Shown one piece after another: positions 8,918 through 16,038 of a DNA stretch of 64,000 nt. The stretch is from Bacteroidota bacterium (GTDB lineage Bacteria > Bacteroidota > Bacteroidia > UBA8524): positions 1 to 64,000 of the forward strand of contig WBUH01000014.1 of NCBI GenBank assembly GCA_008933805.1, in the 5' to 3' direction. Positions within the stretch are counted from its first letter, which is position 1. Each line of letters starts with the position of its first letter. Position numbers and translations under genes: made by a program. The notes under the pieces are model-generated. The model was given only the letters and a program-made list of their open reading frames with translations. It ran no database searches and was not told the DNA's origin.

Positions 8918-9709
8918 TTATTCAGCAATGGAAATTTTTTGTGATGACGAAAATGTCTCACCTTCTATTTTCAATAAATAATTTCCTGCTTTCAGATTCA
9001 GGGTATTGATGGTAAAGAGGTTTTCTCCGGCAGCCAAAGCCTGGCTGTTACTCTCATATACATTTCTGCCTGTTAAATCATATATCTTAAAAGTAATATT
9101 GTCTTTTTTGTTTAGTGTGAACGATATATTCAGCTTGCCTGCTACCGCCGGATTTGGGAATACATTGAAAGAAATAATATCATTGTTTACTTTATCAATA
9201 CCGGTTGTTATGCCCATTGCTTTTTTAACAGCATTATGTATTTGGGAAGTATCGCCCATGGCAAAGCCAATACCTGTATAATATACTTTGTGCTGGGAGC
9301 CACCAACCACAATTATAGTAGGCATACCAAAACCGCCGTAATAGGCTACTTCGCTTGCGCCGTTTGTAAATGCAACAGATTTGATATTGTTACTGGTTTT
9401 CCAGCTTTGCATAGTGGGGCAGGTATATGTATTGTTAAAGCCTATGGCATACGAACGAACTTTTCCCGGATGTGATATTTTGTATGCATCCACCATGGGT
9501 TCCATTGCGTGATTGGCGGTAATGCAGGACTGGCAGCTTGGCAACATTGCATATTCAAGAATTACAACGTTGCCACTGTCTAATTCCGAAAAAAGAGTAT
9601 GGCTTATGCCATCACAATCGGTTTTAGTAAAATTCATGGCGGTATCTTTTTGGGCTTGTGTGGTAATTACTCCAAGAATAGCCACAGTGGTGAGTAGTAG
9701 TTTTTTCAT
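8918..9709 (-). CDS. Secreted thioredoxin-like protein with T9SS sorting domain
   Basis: A 263-residue exported protein. It has a signal peptide (1-20, ending 'TQAQ') and a thioredoxin-like domain (about 25-165) with the redox motif C59-Q-S-C62 in the expected position after a hydrophobic strand ('NVVILEYAML'). A cis-Pro-type segment 'GFGMPTIIVVGG' follows, and a T9SS type A sorting domain (about 180-263, 'FNVFPNPAVAGK') ends the protein. It begins one base after the multicopper oxidase gene ends (9711 vs 9709), so the two are co-expressed. A thioredoxin fold routed by T9SS to the surface or outside is less common than a periplasmic lipoprotein form. It may keep cysteine or copper sites of exported copper proteins in the right redox state; this is inference. 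Confidence 0.82.
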   Translation of the reverse strand: MKKLLLTTVAILGVITTQAQKDTAMNFTKTDCDGISHTLFSELDSGNVVILEYAMLPSCQSCITANHAMEPMVDAYKISHPGKVRSYAIGFNNTYTCPTMQSWKTSNNIKSVAFTNGASEVAYYGGFGMPTIIVVGGSQHKVYYTGIGFAMGDTSQIHNAVKKAMGITTGIDKVNNDIISFNVFPNPAVAGKLNISFTLNKKDNITFKIYDLTGRNVYESNSQALAAGENLFTINTLNLKAGNYLLKIEGETFSSSQKISIAE

Positions 9710-9710
9710 T

Positions 9711-11417
9711 TTATTTAATAATTATTTTTTTAATTGTTATTTGATTATCTGTAGAGATTTTTAAAAAATAAATGCCGGGTGCAAATGTTGAAATATCCAC
9801 CTGCTTTTGATTACCGCTTTCATAATCAGTGAGCGCCTTTACACCGGTAACTGTAAATAAATCAATGTGTATTTTATCCGTACTGCCGGTAATTGTAATG
9901 AACCCTGAGGCAGGATTGGGGTAAATGCTGAAATTATCCGCATCCATTTCATAAATACCCGTGCCTGTTTCAGGCATTACCAAAAACTGCCCCATCATTC
10001 CATCGTCTTCATGGTGCAATACATGACAGTGGTACATATAAGGTATTGATGCATGAGCAAAATCTTCAAACTTGGTAATGATACTCACGCTTTGGTTGGG
10101 TTGTATCAAAACCACATCTTTTTTACCGGCCTGGTCAGGAGTTGGCGGGTTGCCGTTTACACTCAACACATAAAACTGGATATCGTGGATATGAAACGGG
10201 TGGGCTACCCCGGTTTGGTTAACCAGTCTCCATACTTCTACATTGTTCAGTTTGGTTCTGATATTAATGGAATCCATATTAAAAACTTTTCCATTAATGG
10301 TAAACGGGCCCTCTATCATATCTAACATGCCCATTTCTTTCGGTGCAAACACAATATCACGTTTGGCATCTACGACGTTTGAATCGGGCTTATTGAAATT
10401 TACAAGTTGGGCAGGGATAGTAGTTACAGGATTTACGGTTGGGGCTGTTACATTAATCTGCAGGACATTTGTGTCGGTTCCGTTCAAAAAGTTGTTTTCG
10501 TAGTCGGGCAGGGTTACCATCCCATTATTTATTTTTTTAGCCCCATGAATTCCATTTGGCAATTCAGAAGCATAATTTTTTAAATACATGTTTTGGCCCT
10601 GCATACTGCTTAAATCAACCAATATCTCAGCCCTCTCGCCGGGGGATAATCTCAACCTTGTTGTTTGATATGGTTGTTGCAATAAACCACCGTCGCTTGC
10701 TATCATGTGAAACAGCATATTGTTTGAAAAGCCGAACTGATAGCTGCGGCTCGAACTGCCGTTGAGCAAGCGGAAGCGAACAACCTGGGCAGGAGCATTT
10801 ACAAAAGGATTTAAGGTTCCGTTCACCATCAAAACAGTATCCATTTCAGTTGAAATAGCGATCTGTTTTAGCTCATCAAATGCTTTGGTTTGAATGACAA
10901 GCGGAATATCGTCTACTCCATAAGTGCGGGGCAAAGTAAGTTTTGCCTCAATGCTGTCTTTAATGATGATTAATCCGGCAATCCCTTTTGAAACGTGTAA
11001 ATCTGTCCGTTCGGCCCCGTGTGGATGATACCAATAGGTACCCGCATCATTCATTACTTTAAATCTGGGGCTCCAGCTTGCATTGGGCTGTATAACCTGG
11101 TGCGGACCACCGTCATCCTCAGCAGGAACGTGTAAACCATGCCAATGAATAGTAGTAAATGTGTTAAGGGTATTAGTAACATTAAGTGTAACCTCATCAC
11201 CCTGATTTAAAATTAAAGTAGGGGCAAGCAATGCGCCGTTGATGCCATAAGTGGGCGTACTATAGCCTGCAAAAAATGTTTTTGTACCCGGTTGTATAGT
11301 AAGCTGAAAGTTAGTTCCGCTTAGGGTAGGCGGAATAAATAAGGCATTTTGGGCATTAGCCATTATAGCCGTACCAAATAGTATAAAAGCTATATTAAAT
11401 CTTATAATGCGAAGCAT
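9711..11417 (-). CDS. Multicopper oxidase with T9SS sorting domain
   Basis: A 568-residue laccase/CueO-type multicopper oxidase. The four copper-binding segments are visible: H91-W-H93 ('HWHGLHVP'), 'WYHPHG' (H131, H133), 'HPFHIHD' and 'HCHVLHHEDDGMM' (H463-C464-H465, H469, axial M474). A signal peptide (1-22, 'ANAQ') precedes the cupredoxin domains, and a T9SS type A domain (about 495-568, 'FSIYPNPASG') follows them, so it should be exported across the outer membrane. Likely activity is oxidation of Cu(I) or organic substrates with O2. The long Met-rich loop of E. coli CueO is not seen. It heads the main part of the copper cluster and is followed at once by the thioredoxin-like gene. Confidence 0.92.
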   Translation of the reverse strand: MLRIIRFNIAFILFGTAIMANAQNALFIPPTLSGTNFQLTIQPGTKTFFAGYSTPTYGINGALLAPTLILNQGDEVTLNVTNTLNTFTTIHWHGLHVPAEDDGGPHQVIQPNASWSPRFKVMNDAGTYWYHPHGAERTDLHVSKGIAGLIIIKDSIEAKLTLPRTYGVDDIPLVIQTKAFDELKQIAISTEMDTVLMVNGTLNPFVNAPAQVVRFRLLNGSSSRSYQFGFSNNMLFHMIASDGGLLQQPYQTTRLRLSPGERAEILVDLSSMQGQNMYLKNYASELPNGIHGAKKINNGMVTLPDYENNFLNGTDTNVLQINVTAPTVNPVTTIPAQLVNFNKPDSNVVDAKRDIVFAPKEMGMLDMIEGPFTINGKVFNMDSINIRTKLNNVEVWRLVNQTGVAHPFHIHDIQFYVLSVNGNPPTPDQAGKKDVVLIQPNQSVSIITKFEDFAHASIPYMYHCHVLHHEDDGMMGQFLVMPETGTGIYEMDADNFSIYPNPASGFITITGSTDKIHIDLFTVTGVKALTDYESGNQKQVDISTFAPGIYFLKISTDNQITIKKIIIK

Positions 11418-11511
11418 ATTAAAGCGTAATAAATAAGAGAAAATGAATATTTTGGGGAATGGACGCGTGCCATTATGACACTAAACAATTGTGGGTTAAC
11501 ACAATAGAAAT

Positions 11512-11540
11512 GATACATCAGACAATTGCCGGATGTATTA
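11512..11540 (-). terminator. Hairpin between HYC_CC_PP gene and multicopper oxidase
   Basis: Inverted repeat ATACATC (11513-11519) / GATGTAT (11532-11538) just downstream of the HYC_CC_PP stop. It may terminate or attenuate that transcript. A second, shorter palindrome, ATTGTG / CACAAT (11488-11493, 11500-11505), lies closer to the oxidase and could be an operator. Both are weak, short repeats in an AT-rich gap. Confidence 0.35.
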
Positions 11541-11557
11541 AATAAGAATCAGGTGGA

Positions 11558-11944
11558 TTATACCCTTAGAATGCAGTTTTTCAGCAATAATCCATTGCCG
11601 GACTTTTTTGGAGGCGAATGGTAATTAACTACTGCTGAATAAACGGTTGTGCTGAGCTTGAAATCGATAGATAGAAAATAGGTTATGATAAGAAGTACAG
11701 GATTGTATTGTTGCCCGTTTATACCTATAGGAGTTTTGTGCTCGCTTTTTATCTTTGCTTCAACAAACCGGTTTTTGCAACACCCCCCTGCCATTTTTTT
11801 ATTGCAGGAGCAACCATCGTCAGATGCAAACACAGACAGATTTACAGAAGCTAACTTTTGACCACAGTAATGCAACTGAAACGCACAACCGCATACAAGG
11901 ATTGTGTAGAATAATAGAAGCCCTATGGAAAATAGCTTTTTCAC
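11558..11944 (-). CDS. HYC_CC_PP family protein
   Basis: A small exported protein with the three motifs that name this Bacteroidota family: 'LHYCGQ', 'GGCCKN' and 'HSPP', in this order after an N-terminal hydrophobic segment. I chose the GTG at 11944, because translation then opens with V-K-K and a hydrophobic signal (LFSIGLLLFYTILVCG), as in the family. An ATG at 12016 in the same frame would add 24 residues of little sense. Extra cysteines ('DDGCSCNKK') make it Cys-rich. Family members are commonly encoded next to copper or metal transport genes, and here the gene is immediately upstream of the multicopper oxidase on the same strand. Function is unknown; metal binding is plausible. Confidence 0.72.
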   Translation of the reverse strand: MKKLFSIGLLLFYTILVCGCAFQLHYCGQKLASVNLSVFASDDGCSCNKKMAGGCCKNRFVEAKIKSEHKTPIGINGQQYNPVLLIITYFLSIDFKLSTTVYSAVVNYHSPPKKSGNGLLLKNCILRV

Positions 11945-12100
11945 CTGAACAAAGCTACAGAAAATATGATTGTAAAAAAATATGATTGTGGTCATGTTTG
12001 GGTTAAACAAAACCATACCAGATTCGGACTCTAATAATCCTTGTAAAGTGTGTATTTCAGCGCCTTACAAAAAATCAAAGTAGTACAGGCTATGAACTAT

Positions 12101-12139
12101 AAACAATAAAGTCCTTGCACCGCAAGGACTTTATTGTTT
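12101..12139 (-). terminator. Strong intrinsic terminator after tRNA-Arg
   Basis: Perfect 18-bp inverted repeat (12101-12118 / 12122-12139) with a 3-nt loop (ACC), 37 nt downstream of the tRNA gene on the minus strand. The stem core is GTCCTTGC / GCAAGGAC with AT-rich flanks that supply the U-tract. It also separates the tRNA from the copper cluster. Confidence 0.8.
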
Positions 12140-12175
12140 ATCAAATTCTTAATTCTGTCACGGAGTGACAGTTTG

Positions 12176-12247
12176 TAGCCTCGACAGGAATCGAACCTGT
12201 ATCAAAAGTTTAGGAAACTTCTATTCTATCCATTGAACTACGAGGCC
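12176..12247 (-). tRNA. tRNA-Arg (anticodon CCU)
   Basis: A 72-nt cloverleaf on the minus strand. The acceptor stem is GGCCTCG / CGAGGCT with one G-U pair and discriminator A. The D stem is GTTC/GAAT, and the anticodon stem is GAAGT/ACTTT with loop TTCCTAA, giving anticodon CCU. The T arm is ACAGG-TTCGATT-CCTGT. The CCA end is not encoded. It would read AGG codons. A strong terminator follows at 12101-12139. Confidence 0.93.
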
Positions 12248-12326
12248 AAAGGGCTGCAAAAATACAAAAACAAAACAAATCGCGCAATGCTTTTGAAATT
12301 GTTGCAAAACACTTATTAGTAAATAG

Positions 12327-13058
12327 TTATGGCGTATTCAGGTATTCGGTAGTGGTGTATATTTTATTTACGTACACATTTTTGTTCGCGTCAATAACAA
12401 ACTCACACAGCCCAATGTGGCTTTTATTGGCAGGGTTCCAATCGTAAGTATAGCCCAGCTGTGTCCAAGGATATTGATTGTACAAACCGCAGGTATAATA
12501 GCGGTCGATACGGGTTTGGTTCACCCACTTAATGTAATCCGTATCTAACGAGTCTTTTGCTGTGAAGCACAGGTTACACATTGTATCAGTGATTTCTTTA
12601 TCAGGACAAGGACGGAACAGGTCTTGCGGACGTACCCAAAACTCAACAAAAACGGTATATTTACCAGTGGGAGGAAGTCCTAACAGTTGCTTAATTCTTA
12701 GCGCAGTATCCTTAGGATGTTCTTTCTTGAAACGTTGTTTTAATTCGGGAGAGGCAGTAACCCATACCTGCCATTTACTGGTGTTGTAGAGTCCTGAATC
12801 GGGGTAGAAGCCTGCCGAAGATTTCCAGCTCACCATCAGTACGTAATCTTCGCCGTTAATGGTTTTCCAAGTTAGATTAGGATTGCTTTTAGTAATGGCA
12901 ATCAAATTACTGTCGGGCGTTTCAGCAGGAGGGTACATCGAGGTTGTAACTGCTTTTTCGTACCATTTTGCCAAGTTGGCAGGGTTGTTAGTTTGCGTTG
13001 TTTTGCATGCCCCTACAACAATGAGGAGGAGTGCAAGAGCATAAAAACTCTTTTTCAT
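12327..13058 (-). CDS. Hypothetical lipoprotein
   Basis: A 243-residue protein with a clear lipobox (V-G-A-C18) and no domain I can name. The mature part is rich in aromatic residues (W and Y) and contains a cysteine group ('RPCPDKEITDTMCNLCF', about residues 148-164) plus two later cysteines, so disulfides or a metal site are possible. It lies 52 nt downstream of the Cys-rich HMA protein on the same strand and may be co-transcribed with it. I do not recognise the family. Confidence 0.7.
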   Translation of the reverse strand: MKKSFYALALLLIVVGACKTTQTNNPANLAKWYEKAVTTSMYPPAETPDSNLIAITKSNPNLTWKTINGEDYVLMVSWKSSAGFYPDSGLYNTSKWQVWVTASPELKQRFKKEHPKDTALRIKQLLGLPPTGKYTVFVEFWVRPQDLFRPCPDKEITDTMCNLCFTAKDSLDTDYIKWVNQTRIDRYYTCGLYNQYPWTQLGYTYDWNPANKSHIGLCEFVIDANKNVYVNKIYTTTEYLNTP

Positions 13059-13110
13059 CAGATATAGTAGTTAGTTGGTTAGTCAATGCAAAATAATAGG
13101 GGAGACGATG

Positions 13111-13461
13111 CTACTTCTTGCAGCATCCGTCAAGCTCTTCGTAGGCTTTGGGATTGGCGGGCACATTATCCGCATCGTAGCCGAGATTAGATATAGCTGT
13201 GCGTATTTTGTCAGGTGATGTTTTCTTGCTGTTATACACCACCGTAATGGTCATTAGCTCAACATTAAGAGCCATATCCTTTACCCCTTTTTCTTCCATT
13301 AGCAAATCCAGCTTGCCTTTGCAGCTTTCACACTGCTTGCAATGGCTGCAGTAAATATTGGTTTTTACCACAAGGGTATCGGTGTTTTGCGGAGCGGCCA
13401 TAGTTACTTTAGCAGCTAAAACAAAAAGTACAACGGCACAAAAACTGATAAAATGTTTCAT
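13111..13461 (-). CDS. Periplasmic heavy-metal-associated (HMA) protein, Cys-rich
   Basis: A 116-residue protein with a signal peptide (1-22, 'VTMAA') and an HMA/MerP-like ferredoxin fold of about 65 residues: strand 'TLVVKTNIY', metal loop, helix 'GKLDLLMEEKG', strand 'DMALNVELMTITVVY', helix 'SPDKIRTAISNLGYDAD'. The metal loop is not the plain CxxC but C38-x2-C41-x2-C44-x2-C47 with H40, and the protein ends 'DGCCKK'. It should bind soft metals such as Cu(I) in the periplasm, either as a carrier or as a buffer. A candidate -7 element (TATATTTG, 13466-13473) sits 4 nt before the ATG. Confidence 0.85.
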   Translation of the reverse strand: MKHFISFCAVVLFVLAAKVTMAAPQNTDTLVVKTNIYCSHCKQCESCKGKLDLLMEEKGVKDMALNVELMTITVVYNSKKTSPDKIRTAISNLGYDADNVPANPKAYEELDGCCKK

Positions 13462-13465
13462 TAGT

Positions 13466-13473
13466 CAAATATA
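13466..13473 (-). promoter_or_regulatory. Candidate -7 element of HMA gene
   Basis: TATATTTG on the minus strand matches the Bacteroidota -7 consensus TAnnTTTG and lies 4 nt before the start codon at 13461. Transcription would begin at or very near the ATG, giving a leaderless or nearly leaderless mRNA. No clear -33 TTG is seen. Confidence 0.4.
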
Positions 13474-13551
13474 ATTAGCAGAACAATAAAACGCAGCATT
13501 GTGTCCTCAAAACATATTTGTTTATCACGGACATAAGTAATTTTGAAACGA

Positions 13552-13860
13552 TTAAAAATTCTGTTCGCCAAACTCAACAATGCTGTCCAATAGAGGCAGT
13601 GCTTTTATGCCTTTCTCAGTCAATCGGTATTCCACTCGCGGTGGAATTTCAGGAAACGCCTTTTTGCTCACAATTCCTACACTAACCAACTCTTTTAGCT
13701 CTTGTATCAGCATTTTTTCACTAATTCCCGGTATCAAGCGTTTTAACTCGCCGTAGCGTTTATATTCTTCGCGTATCTGGCGGATAATCATCACCTTCCA
13801 TTTACTGCCTACCAAATTCATGGCCTTTCTTATCCCGCAATCGTCATCCACGTATTTCAT
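13552..13860 (-). CDS. HxlR-family winged-helix transcriptional regulator
   Basis: A 102-residue DNA-binding protein with the HxlR pattern: an N-terminal cysteine (C8) that can sense electrophiles or oxidants, then 'AMNLVGSKWKVMIIRQI', 'YGELKRLIPGISEKMLIQELKEL' (recognition helix region) and the wing 'PPRVEYRLTEKG'. It is transcribed away from the oxidoreductase at 13970 with a 109-nt gap that holds nested inverted repeats. It therefore probably controls itself and that enzyme, as is usual for HxlR/quinone-reductase pairs. Confidence 0.92.
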   Translation of the reverse strand: MKYVDDDCGIRKAMNLVGSKWKVMIIRQIREEYKRYGELKRLIPGISEKMLIQELKELVSVGIVSKKAFPEIPPRVEYRLTEKGIKALPLLDSIVEFGEQNF

Positions 13861-13888
13861 AAAATTTTTTTCTGTTAATACTCAGTGA

Positions 13889-13944
13889 ACTTTACTTTTT
13901 AGTAAGTACCCTACTAAAAGGTAAGTACTTGACAAAAGTAAAGT
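13889..13944. promoter_or_regulatory. Nested inverted repeats, candidate HxlR operator
   Basis: The gap between the divergent HxlR and oxidoreductase genes holds two concentric inverted repeats. The outer one is ACTTTACTTTT (13889-13899) / AAAAGTAAAGT (13934-13944), 11 perfect bp. The inner one is TTTTAGTA (13897-13904) / TACTAAAA (13912-13919). There is also a direct repeat GTAAGTAC at 13902-13909 and 13921-13928. This fits binding of one or two regulator dimers. Confidence 0.5.
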
Positions 13945-13969
13945 ATCGGGACAGTTTTGCATAAAAATT

Positions 13970-14914
13970 ATGAAAGCACTATTAATTAACTATTACACTG
14001 ACCAACTGCAATTAAGCGAAACCGAACTACCCGAAACCACCAATGATGAAGTATTGGTGAGGGTGTATGCAGCATCTGTAAATCACATTGACTATTTGAA
14101 AGCCGAAGGGGTTTTGCAACAGTTTTACCCGCTGAACTTTCCGTGGATACCGGGACGTGATTTTGCGGGAGTGGTGGTGGGTATTGGAAAAGCTGTAACT
14201 CTTTTCAAAGTGGGAGATGCTGTATATGGCGACAATGTGCTCGGTGGCGCCTATGCCGAGTTTGTTACAGTAAACCAAAATGCGCTGGCAGTGAAACCCG
14301 AAACAGTGAGTTTTGAGGAAGCAGCATCAATACCGGTATCGGCAGAAACAGCCTATCAGGCGTTGTTTGAGCATGCAAAAATCACCGAAAGCCAAACGGT
14401 GCTGATTGCCGGTGCAGCAGGAAGCGTGGGCGGTTTTGCTATTCAGCTGGCCAAGCTGCATGGGGCAAAGGTGATTGCTTTTGCAGATGAAAAATACAAC
14501 AATTACCTAACCTCTTTAGGTGCTGATAGCGTAGTTAACACACTGGCTGATGGCACTATTAACGGGGTTGATGTAGCCATAGACCTTATTGGCGGCGAAA
14601 TTCAACATCAGTTATACAAAATGCTGAAAAAAGATGGGGTATTAATTGCCACCAATTTGCCACCGCAGGAAGATGTGGCTAAATCATACGGAGTGAGGGC
14701 GTTTATGATGCACCAAAAACCTACCCGCGAGGGCTTAACCCATATTGCGAGGCTTATTGACGAAGGTAAATTAACTACAGCGATTGCAACTGTCTATCCT
14801 CTTGAAAAAGGGGTGGAAGCATGGGAACGGTTGAAAGAAAATTACAACCATAGTTTATCGGCACCCAGCGGAAAAACAAACGGAAAAATAGTTTTGAGTA
14901 TATCCGAGCTGTGA
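13970..14914 (+). CDS. NADP-dependent quinone oxidoreductase-like (MDR) enzyme
   Basis: A 314-residue medium-chain dehydrogenase/reductase without the structural zinc lobe. An N-terminal GroES-like domain ('VYAASVNHIDYLKAEG', 'PWIPGRDFAGVVVGIG') is followed by a Rossmann domain with the nucleotide loop 'VLIAGAAGSVGGFAIQLAKLHGAKVIAFAD' and a C-terminal return to the GroES-like fold ending 'GKTNGKIVLSI'. Such enzymes reduce quinones or alpha,beta-unsaturated carbonyls with NADPH. Divergence from an HxlR regulator suggests induction by electrophile or quinone stress. Confidence 0.92.
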   Translation: MKALLINYYTDQLQLSETELPETTNDEVLVRVYAASVNHIDYLKAEGVLQQFYPLNFPWIPGRDFAGVVVGIGKAVTLFKVGDAVYGDNVLGGAYAEFVTVNQNALAVKPETVSFEEAASIPVSAETAYQALFEHAKITESQTVLIAGAAGSVGGFAIQLAKLHGAKVIAFADEKYNNYLTSLGADSVVNTLADGTINGVDVAIDLIGGEIQHQLYKMLKKDGVLIATNLPPQEDVAKSYGVRAFMMHQKPTREGLTHIARLIDEGKLTTAIATVYPLEKGVEAWERLKENYNHSLSAPSGKTNGKIVLSISEL

Positions 14915-14922
14915 TTATTTAT

Positions 14923-14978
14923 GCCACTAAGGCGCTAAGAAACTAAAATGATAATTGGAGACTTAGTGCCTTGGTGGT
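14923..14978. repeat. Interspersed hairpin repeat (GGCACTAAG type)
   Basis: Inverted repeat of about 17 bp with a few mismatches: left arm GCCACTAAGGCGCTAAG (14923-14939), right arm CTTAGTGCCTTGGTGG (14962-14977). It lies 9 nt after the oxidoreductase stop, so it may also act as its terminator. The core GGCACTAAG/CTTAGTGCC resembles the hairpin at 63733-63780. Confidence 0.6.
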
Positions 14979-14998
14979 GGCTTTAGTTTAGTTATGGT

Positions 14999-15006
14999 TA
15001 TATTTG
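14999..15006 (+). promoter_or_regulatory. -7 element deciding the start of the 15034 gene
   Basis: TATATTTG fits TAnnTTTG exactly and overlaps the alternative TTG codon at 15004. The first usable start codon downstream is the ATG at 15034, 28 nt after the element. Confidence 0.45.
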
Positions 15007-15033
15007 TTATTAACGAATACAATAACGACACGA

Positions 15034-15576
15034 ATGAAAATAGGTAGGCGGTTTAATGAGTTAACAGTAGAAGAATACTGCTACTTTATTGAACATTATA
15101 AGAAGTACGATGATTTTAATACGTTGGGCTTGTACCGTTCGATTATTGAAAACGATAAGCTGGAGTTGGCAGATAAAATATATGTGAGGGATGTTGCCAA
15201 TAAAACATTTGAAAAGACGTTCAATTTTTTACAGCTAAAAGACCCTAAAACCTATTTTGATTTAACTACCCTCGGGCAAGAACTTACAGAAGGAGATGAA
15301 AGGAAAGCTTGGGATGACATAAGAAAAAACCAAGAAAAAATTCTTGCGGATAAACGAATAAAGCACCGGAATTTCGGGGTTTACTCAAAACACGACTGCG
15401 GCTTTTATAACTGCCCTTGTCCCGGTGTAATGATTAAGAGGGGTTCTAGGTTAGAAGAGGACATAATGATATTTGACAGCGACATTAATAAATACGGTAG
15501 AAAAGCGAAATCAAAAAGGGTTAAAAAAGACCGTAAAAGGGTGGGGGAGATAATTAGAGAGGAATTGGAAGTGTAA
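15034..15576 (+). CDS. Hypothetical basic protein with HxC-x4-CxC cluster
   Basis: A 180-residue soluble protein of unknown family. I chose the ATG at 15034. The in-frame TTG at 15004 lies inside a perfect -7 element (TATATTTG, 14999-15006), so it is not translated. The N-terminal two thirds are helical and charged. Then comes a compact Cys/His group, 'KHDCGFYNCPCPG' (H-x-C-x4-C-x-C), which may bind zinc or iron. The last 30 residues are strongly basic ('RKAKSKRVKKDRKRVGE') and could bind nucleic acid. No signal peptide or membrane segment. It converges with the gene at 15593. Confidence 0.65.
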   Translation: MKIGRRFNELTVEEYCYFIEHYKKYDDFNTLGLYRSIIENDKLELADKIYVRDVANKTFEKTFNFLQLKDPKTYFDLTTLGQELTEGDERKAWDDIRKNQEKILADKRIKHRNFGVYSKHDCGFYNCPCPGVMIKRGSRLEEDIMIFDSDINKYGRKAKSKRVKKDRKRVGEIIREELEV

Positions 15577-15592
15577 TTCGAATAAGTTCAAT

Positions 15593-16015
15593 TTACTGTG
15601 TAAATAATGCTTGAAGATCCTTTACCTGTTGACGGAAGATATTACTGAAATCATCATTTGTAGTGAATTTTTCCTCCTTGATACCAATCCGAATATCAGT
15701 ATGCAGTTGTAGAAATAAGATGGTATAGAATCGTCTTTCATCAATAGAGATAGTTTTATGTTCCAGCATTACTTCAACACATTCCTTAAAACTGATTAAA
15801 ATAGAGACAATGTGTGATGCGGTTTTTGTGTCAAAACTATAGTTATTAATCCTGTAAGCCTCATTAGCTTCAGACGCTTTTATATCTATTAGTTGTAAAA
15901 TCAAGCTCTCCAAGTGAAAAGCCGTTGATTTTCTCAAAGTTAACCTTGAATAGAGTAGCGATATTGCAGCAACAATCAAGGATAAAAGCGCGATTGTTAA
16001 ATTAATAGTATCCAT
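15593..16015 (-). CDS. Hypothetical small membrane-anchored protein
   Basis: A 140-residue protein with one N-terminal membrane helix (residues about 5-23, 'LTIALLSLIVAAISLLYS') and a helical, mixed-charge cytoplasmic or periplasmic part. No motifs are recognised. It lies 23 nt upstream of the metG stop-side, in the same direction as metG and just after its end (16039), and converges with the unknown gene ending at 15576. It may be a recently acquired small gene. No function assigned. Confidence 0.6.
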   Translation of the reverse strand: MDTINLTIALLSLIVAAISLLYSRLTLRKSTAFHLESLILQLIDIKASEANEAYRINNYSFDTKTASHIVSILISFKECVEVMLEHKTISIDERRFYTILFLQLHTDIRIGIKEEKFTTNDDFSNIFRQQVKDLQALFTQ

Positions 16016-16038
16016 TTTTGGCGTTTTTTTAATCTAAC

